DNA of 64,000 bases from Hyphomicrobiales bacterium (GTDB lineage: Bacteria > Pseudomonadota > Alphaproteobacteria > Rhizobiales > Rhizobiaceae), in the NCBI GenBank assembly GCA_900472395.1, contig UCHV01000029.1:1-64000 (forward strand), read 5' to 3'. Positions within the stretch are counted from its first letter, which is position 1; every line of letters begins with the position of its first letter. Made by a program: the position numbers and the translations under genes. A model generated the notes under the pieces. It worked only from the letters and a program-made list of their open reading frames with translations. It searched no databases and was not told the origin of the DNA. Positions 58,517-64,000 of the stretch are shown in pieces.

Positions 58517-59620
58517 ATGGGCTTCAAATGCGGTATCGTGGGCCTGCCGAATGTCGGCAAGTCCACTCTTTTCAACGCACTTACCAAGACGGCCGCCGCG
58601 CAGGCAGCCAACTATCCCTTCTGCACGATCGAGCCGAACACCGGCGAAGTGGCCGTGCCGGATGCACGCATGCAGCAGCTGGCAGCCATTGCCGGCTCCA
58701 AGGAAATCATCCCGACACGCATCTCCTTCGTCGATATCGCCGGCCTCGTGCGCGGCGCTTCCAAGGGTGAAGGCCTCGGCAACAAGTTTCTGGCCAATAT
58801 CCGCGAAGTCGATGCCGTCGTGCACGTGCTGCGCTGTTTCGAAGATGACGACATCACGCATGTCGAAGGCAAGATCAATCCGGTTGGCGATGCCGACACG
58901 ATCGAGACCGAGCTTATGCTCGCCGATCTGGAAAGCCTTGAGCGTCGCGTCGAGCAGACCCGCAAGCGCGCCAAGACCAATGACAAGGAATCGGTTGCAC
59001 AGCTGCCGGTGATGGAAGCAGTCATCGCGCTGCTGCAGGATGGCAAGCCTGCCCGTCTTCTTCTCAAGACGCTGGCCGCCGACGATATCGAGATCCTCAA
59101 GGCTCTCAATCTCCTGACCTCGCATCCGGTTCTTTACGTTTGCAACGTCGCCGAAGGCGATGCTGTCGATGGCAACGACCACACCAAGGCCGTCGCCGAA
59201 ATGGCCAAGGCACAGGGTGCAGAATGCGTCATCATCTCGGCTGCGATCGAATCCGAAGTCGCACAGCTGCCGGATGAGGAAGCCAAGGAATTCCTGAGCG
59301 CTCTCGGCCTGGAAGAAGCCGGTCTCGACCGTCTGATCCGCGCCGGCTACAACCTGCTCGACCTGATCACCTATTTCACGGTCGGCCCCAAGGAAACCCG
59401 CGCCTGGACAATCGTTCGCGGCACCAAGGCACCGGCTGCCGCAGGCGTCATCCACACTGATTTCGAACGTGGCTTCATCCGCGCCTTCACCATCGGCTTC
59501 GACGATTACATCGCCTACAAGGGTGAAGTCGGTGCCAAGGAAGCCGGCAAGGGTCGTGACGAAGGCAAGGAATACGTTGTCCACGACGGCGACGTCATCC
59601 ACTTCCGCTTCAACACGTAA
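58517..59620 (+). CDS. ychF: Ribosome-associated ATPase YchF/OLA1
   Basis: 367 residues, near the usual 363. A translation-factor-class P-loop protein that prefers ATP and affects ribosome function and redox stress responses. MGFKCGIVGLPNVGKSTLFNALTKTAAAQAANYPFCTIEPNTG contains the P loop, and VDIAGLVRGASKGEGLGNKFLANIREVDAVVHVLRCFED is the switch region. A C-terminal TGS domain ends the protein (YFTVGPKETRAWTIVRGTKAPAAAGVIHTDFERGFIRA). Two MaoC-like genes follow from 18 bases downstream, on the same strand. Confidence 0.97.
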   Translation: MGFKCGIVGLPNVGKSTLFNALTKTAAAQAANYPFCTIEPNTGEVAVPDARMQQLAAIAGSKEIIPTRISFVDIAGLVRGASKGEGLGNKFLANIREVDAVVHVLRCFEDDDITHVEGKINPVGDADTIETELMLADLESLERRVEQTRKRAKTNDKESVAQLPVMEAVIALLQDGKPARLLLKTLAADDIEILKALNLLTSHPVLYVCNVAEGDAVDGNDHTKAVAEMAKAQGAECVIISAAIESEVAQLPDEEAKEFLSALGLEEAGLDRLIRAGYNLLDLITYFTVGPKETRAWTIVRGTKAPAAAGVIHTDFERGFIRAFTIGFDDYIAYKGEVGAKEAGKGRDEGKEYVVHDGDVIHFRFNT

Positions 59621-59638
59621 ACAGCGGACAGACGGTCC

Positions 59639-60121
59639 ATGGGCGCGATCGAATTCCATTTCGAGGATTTTGAACCGGGGCGTGTTTTCACCCTGGCCAG
59701 CGCCGAAGTCACGGCGGAGGCGATCATCGCCTTTGCCGCCGAGTTCGATCCGCAGCCCATGCACCTCAGCGAAGAAGCCGGCAAGGCCAGCATTCTCGGT
59801 GGACTTTCGGCCTCCGGCTGGCATACGGCCAGCCTTTTCATGCGCATGATGTATGACGGGTGGCTGGCGCGTTCTTCGTCGGAAGGCTCACCCGGCATCG
59901 AATTCATGGAATGGAAAAAGCCGGTTCTGGCCGGCGACACCCTTTCGGGACGCTCCACCGTGATCGAGGCCCGAGCCCTGCGCTCGAAGCCTGGCATCGG
60001 TCTCGTCAAATTCCTGCACGAGGTGGAAAACCAGCACGGCACCGTGGTCATGCGTGGCGAAAACCCGATCATGATGCGTCTACGCACGCCTTCCAATGTG
60101 ATGGCGGAGGTACAGGCATGA
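59639..60121 (+). CDS. MaoC-like hot-dog dehydratase, first copy
   Basis: 160 residues. A hot-dog fold with the hydratase motif FDPQPMHLSEEAGK (Asp and His pair), FHFEDFEPGRVFTLASAEVTAEAIIAFAAEF at the start and LAGDTLSGRSTVIEARAL near the end. MaoC proteins hydrate or dehydrate acyl-CoA thioesters. Its TGA overlaps the ATG of the next gene by four bases. Both MaoC copies are about the same length and probably form a heterodimer or paired hot-dog unit. Confidence 0.88.
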   Translation: MGAIEFHFEDFEPGRVFTLASAEVTAEAIIAFAAEFDPQPMHLSEEAGKASILGGLSASGWHTASLFMRMMYDGWLARSSSEGSPGIEFMEWKKPVLAGDTLSGRSTVIEARALRSKPGIGLVKFLHEVENQHGTVVMRGENPIMMRLRTPSNVMAEVQA

Positions 60122-60585
60122 GACTGATCGAGCTTGCCCCACCCGGCGAAAAGGTCGTGACCGGCACCATGCTGTTCACGCCTGATGACATCATCCGCTT
60201 TGCAAAACAGTTCGACCCGCAGCCGTTCCATGTCGATGCGCAAGCGGCGAAGGACTATGTCTTTGGTGCACTCTGCGCCTCCGGCTGGCACACCTGCGCG
60301 GGCTGGATGAAGACGTTCCTCAGCTACTGGAGCGCGGAAAGCACCCGCCTGATCTCCGAAGGGCACGTACCGCCCAAACTCGGCCCCTCACCCGGTTTCC
60401 AGAAACTGCAATGGTTGCGCCCGGTCTATGCCGGCGACAGCATCACCTATTCGGTGACGATGGTTGACAGCCGCCCGCTCGCCACCCGTCCCGGCACCTT
60501 CATCAACCGCACCATCAATGAAGGCGCCAATCAGGACGGCCAGCTGGTCATGCGGTATGAAGGCAGCGTGCTGGAATTCGAATAG
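60118..60585 (+). CDS. MaoC-like hot-dog dehydratase, second copy
   Basis: 155 residues. Similar fold with TPDDIIRFAKQFDPQPFHVDAQAAKDYVFGALCASGWHTCAGWMKTFL and the motif FDPQPFHVD. It is related to the preceding gene by an old duplication; identity is clear in the motif but limited elsewhere. The ATG overlaps the TGA of the first copy. No acyl-CoA genes lie nearby, so the pathway is unknown. Confidence 0.88.
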   Translation: MRLIELAPPGEKVVTGTMLFTPDDIIRFAKQFDPQPFHVDAQAAKDYVFGALCASGWHTCAGWMKTFLSYWSAESTRLISEGHVPPKLGPSPGFQKLQWLRPVYAGDSITYSVTMVDSRPLATRPGTFINRTINEGANQDGQLVMRYEGSVLEFE

Positions 60586-60638
60586 GATTTTCGGCAAAGA
60601 TCTGCCGGCCGCGGATGCAGCCGGCGACGCCTGCAAAA

Positions 60639-61184
60639 TCAGTGGCCGGAGAACTCCGCCAGCACACGCACCTCGACGCCAAGCGCCTCCAGCTTCTTGC
60701 GCCCGCCGAGATCCGGCAGGTCGATGACGAAGCAGGCGGAAACGACTTCGGCACCGATCTGGCGCAGCAGCTGTACTGCTCCCACAGCCGTGCCACCTGT
60801 CGCAATCAGGTCGTCGCAGAGGATCACCTTTTCACCGGGCTTCACCGCATCGACATGGATTTCCATCTCGTCGGTGCCGTATTCCAGCGCATAGGCCATG
60901 CTGACAGTCTTGTGCGGCAGCTTGCCCTTCTTGCGGATCGGCACGAAACCGGCCGAAAGCTGGTGCGCCATGGCGCCGCCGAGAATGAAACCGCGCGCTT
61001 CCATGCCGGCGATCTTGTCGACACCGAGACCTTCATACGGTTTTACAAGCTCATCGACGGCCAGCCGGAATGCCTGCGCATCACCGAGCAGCGTGGTGAT
61101 ATCGCGAAAGATGATGCCCGGCTTCGGATAGTCCGGAATGGAGCGGATGGCGGCAGCGAGGATGTCTTTGGCGGAAGTGGTCAT
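60639..61184 (-). CDS. apt: Adenine phosphoribosyltransferase
   Basis: 181 residues. Converts adenine and PRPP to AMP (purine salvage). IRSIPDYPKPGIIFRDITTLLGD, GMEARGFILGGAMAHQL, and the PRPP motif VILCDDLIATGGTAVGA are all present. A long in-frame extension upstream is out of character for the family; I chose the ATG at 61184. It shares its strand with petABC, but a terminator separates it from petC. Confidence 0.96.
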   Translation of the reverse strand: MTTSAKDILAAAIRSIPDYPKPGIIFRDITTLLGDAQAFRLAVDELVKPYEGLGVDKIAGMEARGFILGGAMAHQLSAGFVPIRKKGKLPHKTVSMAYALEYGTDEMEIHVDAVKPGEKVILCDDLIATGGTAVGAVQLLRQIGAEVVSACFVIDLPDLGGRKKLEALGVEVRVLAEFSGH

Positions 61185-61308
61185 GGGAACCCTATGGTCG
61201 TGTTCTTGAGGCGGCACCTTGGCGCGCAATGGCCGCTCTGTAAAGTTTCCCTTTGTCGCGCCCGCGTTGTTCAGACCGCCATCCCCAGAACAGCGAAAAG
61301 CGCGCATG

Positions 61309-61330
61309 AAAAAGGCGGCCGAAGCCGCCT
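61309..61330 (-). terminator. Intrinsic terminator of the petABC operon
   Basis: On the minus strand AGGCGGC/GCCGCCT (61313-61330) with a 4-base loop is followed by five T (61313-61309). It begins 21 bases after the petC stop. Confidence 0.88.
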
Positions 61331-61351
61331 CATCCTTCGTTCATAAGCAGA

Positions 61352-62251
61352 TCAATGCTCTTTGTTCGCATAGACCGATTTTTTGGTCAGGTAGATCAGG
61401 ATGGTGAAGATCGCCAGGAACACCATAACCATGAAGCCGGTGCGCTTGCGTTCTTCCAGATGCGGTTCCGCCGCCCACATCAGGAATGCGGAAATGTCCT
61501 GCGAATACTGCTCCAGCGTCTGCGGCGTACCGTCCTCGTAGGTGACCTGATCGGCAGAGAGCGGCGGCGCCATGGCAAGAGCCGCGGCATTGGCGAAATA
61601 CGGATTGTAGTGCGTGCCCTCGGCGATCTCGACACCTTCCGGCGGCTCCTGATATCCGGTCAGCAGCGCATGGATATAATCCGGGCCACCCTCCTGATAC
61701 TGCGTGAACATGTCGATGATGAACTGCGGAAAGCCGCGGGTAATGCCGCGCGCCTTGGCGATCAGCGAGAAGTCCGGCGGGGCTGCACCGTTGTTGGCGG
61801 CGGCAGCTGCCTGTTCGTTCGGGAAGGGCGACGGGAAATAGTCCGAAGGCACGGCCTTGCGGGTGAACATTTCGCCTTCGTCGTTCGGGCCGTCCTGCAC
61901 TTCATGGGTGGCAGCGAATGCCTTCACCTGCGCATCGGAATAACCGAGATCCTCCAGCGTGCGGAAGGATACCAGCTTCATGGAATGGCAGGCGGAACAG
62001 ACTTCATTGTAGATCTTCAATCCACGCTGCAGCTGGCCCTTGTCGTAATGGCCGAAGGGTCCGGCAAAACTCCAATCCACCTGATGCGGGTGCTTGATCG
62101 GATAGTGCGGCGTTGCGCCGTGCTCCTCGGCGGGTGCACCGCCCGAGGCTCCGGCTGCGGCCTTATCGTGGTTTTCCTGCGCCGAGGCGGGGACGATGGC
62201 GATACCCGCCAGCAGGCCCAGCGACAGGAAGCTCATGGTCAGCTTTTTCAT
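61352..62251 (-). CDS. petC: Cytochrome c1 of the bc1 complex
   Basis: 299 residues. A signal peptide (MKKLTMSFLSLGLLAGIAIVPASAQ), the haem c site CSACH (Cys85, Cys88, His89), the methionine-ligand region ALAMAPPLSADQ and a C-terminal membrane anchor (GFMVMVFLAIFTILIYLTKKSVYA) define cytochrome c1. It passes electrons from the Rieske protein to soluble cytochrome c. In some Bradyrhizobium-type bacteria cytochromes b and c1 are one polyprotein; here petB and petC are separate genes 23 bases apart. Confidence 0.97.
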   Translation of the reverse strand: MKKLTMSFLSLGLLAGIAIVPASAQENHDKAAAGASGGAPAEEHGATPHYPIKHPHQVDWSFAGPFGHYDKGQLQRGLKIYNEVCSACHSMKLVSFRTLEDLGYSDAQVKAFAATHEVQDGPNDEGEMFTRKAVPSDYFPSPFPNEQAAAAANNGAAPPDFSLIAKARGITRGFPQFIIDMFTQYQEGGPDYIHALLTGYQEPPEGVEIAEGTHYNPYFANAAALAMAPPLSADQVTYEDGTPQTLEQYSQDISAFLMWAAEPHLEERKRTGFMVMVFLAIFTILIYLTKKSVYANKEH

Positions 62252-62274
62252 GATGTTTTTCCTTGTTCGCTGGC

Positions 62275-63591
62275 TCAGGCGACCGTTTCGGCCTTGGGCG
62301 TACCGTTCTTCTTTTCAAGAACAGCCTCGGTGATCGAATTCGGAATACGCCGCGGCGTCTCGACCAGACCGAGAACCGGCATGATGACGAGGAAGAAGCC
62401 GAAATAATACAGCGTTCCGAGCTGCGAATAGCCGACATAGTTACCCGACAGATCACCACCGAAGATGAGCCCGATCAGGCCGCTGCCTTCCGCCGGCATA
62501 GCGCCAAGCCAGCCGAGCATGATGGCGTTGACGACGAACAGCCAGAAGAACAGCTTGTACCACGGGCGGTAGACTGCGGAGCGAACCTTGGACGTATCGA
62601 GCCAGGGCAGGAAGAACAGGATGATGATCGAACCGAACATCACCAGAACGCCACCGAGCTTGGAATCGATCGGACCGACATTGAAGGTGATGGCGCGCAG
62701 CATCGCGTAGAACGGCAGGTAATACCATTCCGGAACGATGTGGGCTGGCGTCTTCAGCGCATTGGCCGGAATGTAGTTATCCGGATGGCCGAGATAGTTC
62801 GGCATGTAGAAGATGAACCAGGCATAGACGATCAGGAAGACCGAAACGCCGAACGCATCCTTGAGCGTCGCGTAAGGCGTGAACGGAACCGTATCGGTCT
62901 TGGTCTTCACCTCGACGCCGGTCGGGTTGGTCTGACCCGTCACATGCAGTGCCCAGACGTGCAGGACGACGACGCCGGCAATCATGAACGGCAGCAGGTA
63001 ATGCAGCGAGAAGAAACGGTTGAGCGTCGGCTGATCGACGGCAAAACCACCGAGCAGGAACTGCTGGATCCATTCACCCACCAAGGGGAAGGCCGTGAAG
63101 AAGCCGGTGATGACGGTGGCGCCCCAGAAGGACATCTGGCCCCAGGGCAAAACGTAACCCATGAAGCCCGTCGCCATCATCAGCAGGTAGATGACCACGC
63201 CGAGGATCCAGAGGATTTCGCGCGGCGCCTTGTAGGAACCGTAATAGAGGCCACGGGCGATGTGGAGATAGACGGCGATGAAGAAGAAGGACGCACCGTT
63301 GGCGTGCATGTAGCGCAGCAGCCAACCGTGGTTGACGTCGCGCATGATCTTTTCGACCGAGTCGAAAGCGCCGATCGTGGACGCGGTATAGTGCATGGCA
63401 AGCACGACACCGGTCAGGATCTGCACGATCAGCATGACCGACAGCATGGCACCGAAAGTGTAGGCATAGTTGAGGTTGCGCGGAACCGGATAGGCAACGA
63501 AACTGTCATAGACCATGCGCGGCAAGGGAAGCCGCGAGTCGATCCATTTTTCGATGCCGGTGGATGGCTGGTAAGACGAATGACCGCTCAT
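62275..63591 (-). CDS. petB: Cytochrome b of the bc1 complex
   Basis: 438 residues, eight membrane helices. The haem-ligand histidines lie in LTGVVLAMHYTAS/HGWLLRYMHANGASFFFIAVYLHIARGLYYGSY and FSLHYLLPFMIAGVVVLHVWALHVTGQ. The Qo site carries GYVLPWGQMSFWGATVITG and IVPEWYYLPFYAMLR (PEWY). Upstream in-frame codons overlap petA and are not used; the ATG at 63591 follows GGGGGAT, 14 bases after the petA stop. Confidence 0.98.
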   Translation of the reverse strand: MSGHSSYQPSTGIEKWIDSRLPLPRMVYDSFVAYPVPRNLNYAYTFGAMLSVMLIVQILTGVVLAMHYTASTIGAFDSVEKIMRDVNHGWLLRYMHANGASFFFIAVYLHIARGLYYGSYKAPREILWILGVVIYLLMMATGFMGYVLPWGQMSFWGATVITGFFTAFPLVGEWIQQFLLGGFAVDQPTLNRFFSLHYLLPFMIAGVVVLHVWALHVTGQTNPTGVEVKTKTDTVPFTPYATLKDAFGVSVFLIVYAWFIFYMPNYLGHPDNYIPANALKTPAHIVPEWYYLPFYAMLRAITFNVGPIDSKLGGVLVMFGSIIILFFLPWLDTSKVRSAVYRPWYKLFFWLFVVNAIMLGWLGAMPAEGSGLIGLIFGGDLSGNYVGYSQLGTLYYFGFFLVIMPVLGLVETPRRIPNSITEAVLEKKNGTPKAETVA

Positions 63592-63605
63592 TGATGAAAT
63601 CCCCC

Positions 63606-64000
63606 TTATCCGATCGTGATGACGGTATCGCTGGTGAAAGCGAAGGTCGGAATCGCGAGGTTCTGCGGCGCCGGGCCTTTTCGGATGCGGCCCGCCGTAT
63701 CGTAATGCGAGCCATGGCAGGGACAGAACCATCCGCCGAATTCGCCGGCCTGGCCGAGCGGTACACAGCCGAGATGGGTGCAGGAACCGATCATCACGAT
63801 CCAGTTCTCCTTGCCCTCACCCGCCGAACGGTCGATGCTGCTGGCTTCGGCATCCGCACCCAGATTGGCGTTGCGGGCAACAGGATCCTTCAGGTCGGAC
63901 AGTGCAACGGCATTGGCCTCTTCCACTTCCTTTTCAGTGCGGTTGCGGATGAAAACCGGCTTGCCGCGCCATTTGACGGTCAGCGACATGCCCGGCTGCA
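63606..64000 (-). CDS. petA: Rieske iron-sulfur protein of the bc1 complex (5' end outside the window)
   Basis: Only the C-terminal 131 residues are present; the N-terminal membrane anchor and flexible hinge lie beyond the right edge. The 2Fe-2S ligands are CTHLGC and CPCHGSHYD, with GPAPQNLAIP after them, the full Rieske fold. The frame continues past an internal methionine (...QPGMSLTVKWRGKP), which is not the start. First gene of petABC. Confidence 0.97.
   Translation of the reverse strand, partial: QPGMSLTVKWRGKPVFIRNRTEKEVEEANAVALSDLKDPVARNANLGADAEASSIDRSAGEGKENWIVMIGSCTHLGCVPLGQAGEFGGWFCPCHGSHYDTAGRIRKGPAPQNLAIPTFAFTSDTVITIG

Noticed and set aside
62263..63594. A 443-codon frame antisense to petB, rich in charged residues
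   Set aside because: Its composition (many Asp, Glu, Arg, His) is what the reverse strand of a membrane protein gene gives; petB is certain.

Overview
The window is a single stretch of ordinary, densely coded alphaproteobacterial chromosome, high in GC, and most likely from the Rhizobiaceae (Agrobacterium/Rhizobium group). The main grounds are the gene order greA - lpsB - LPS glycosyltransferases - lrp - trxB - lsrB, which resembles what I recall of the Sinorhizobium meliloti lps core region; a tandem pair of AbcR-like small RNAs directly after lsrB/vtlR; an alphaproteobacterial LexA box (GTTC-N7-GTTC); and a RirA-type iron box (TGA-N9-TCA). I see no rRNA, tRNA, CRISPR array, transposase or prophage.

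Layout. 1-11.4 kb: a YqeY-like protein diverges from carA; carB lies 5.8 kb further on. Between them are a small monooxygenase behind a SoxR-type operator, a MATE efflux pump behind a probable leader-peptide attenuator, a YpfJ-type zinc metallopeptidase, an Fsr-type MFS pump and an AT-richer PAP2 phosphatase gene. 11.4-15.4 kb: a DUF2235 hydrolase, then a radical SAM / UdgX operon that carries a LexA box and so looks like an SOS-induced DNA repair pair. 15.5-22.5 kb: greA with a terminator-like leader, LPS core glycosyltransferases (one frameshifted), lrp, trxB and lsrB. 22.5-24.9 kb: the two sRNAs, an ArsR regulator with a palindrome at its own start, and an Old Yellow Enzyme. 25-32 kb: calcium/proton antiporter, PQQ-type sugar dehydrogenase, and a FecI-FecR-TonB receptor iron or haem signalling set.

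32-42 kb: aspartate aminotransferase, cold shock protein, a metallo-beta-lactamase-fold hydrolase, a MarR - response regulator - histidine kinase set resembling PetP/PetR, a second MarR, and the ybjN - proC - csaA operon, then ubiK. 42-52 kb: lgt - midA - pgeF - M24-like protein, a lipoprotein, prs, an exported protein of unknown function and an MHYT-GGDEF-EAL protein. 52-64 kb: rplY and pth, separated by a GGDEF-EAL receptor paired with an orphan periplasmic binding protein; a DUF2236 protein; clpS; ychF with two MaoC-like genes; apt; and the cytochrome bc1 operon petABC, whose petA runs off the right edge.

The least ordinary parts are regulatory or paired systems: (1) an 11-codon leader peptide with mutually exclusive hairpins before the MATE pump; (2) the LexA-controlled radical SAM/UdgX operon; (3) the binding-protein/GGDEF-EAL pair between rplY and pth, whose design recalls NspS-MbaA; (4) the SoxR-type promoter nested against the carA terminator. 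No wholly unknown multi-gene system is obvious to me.
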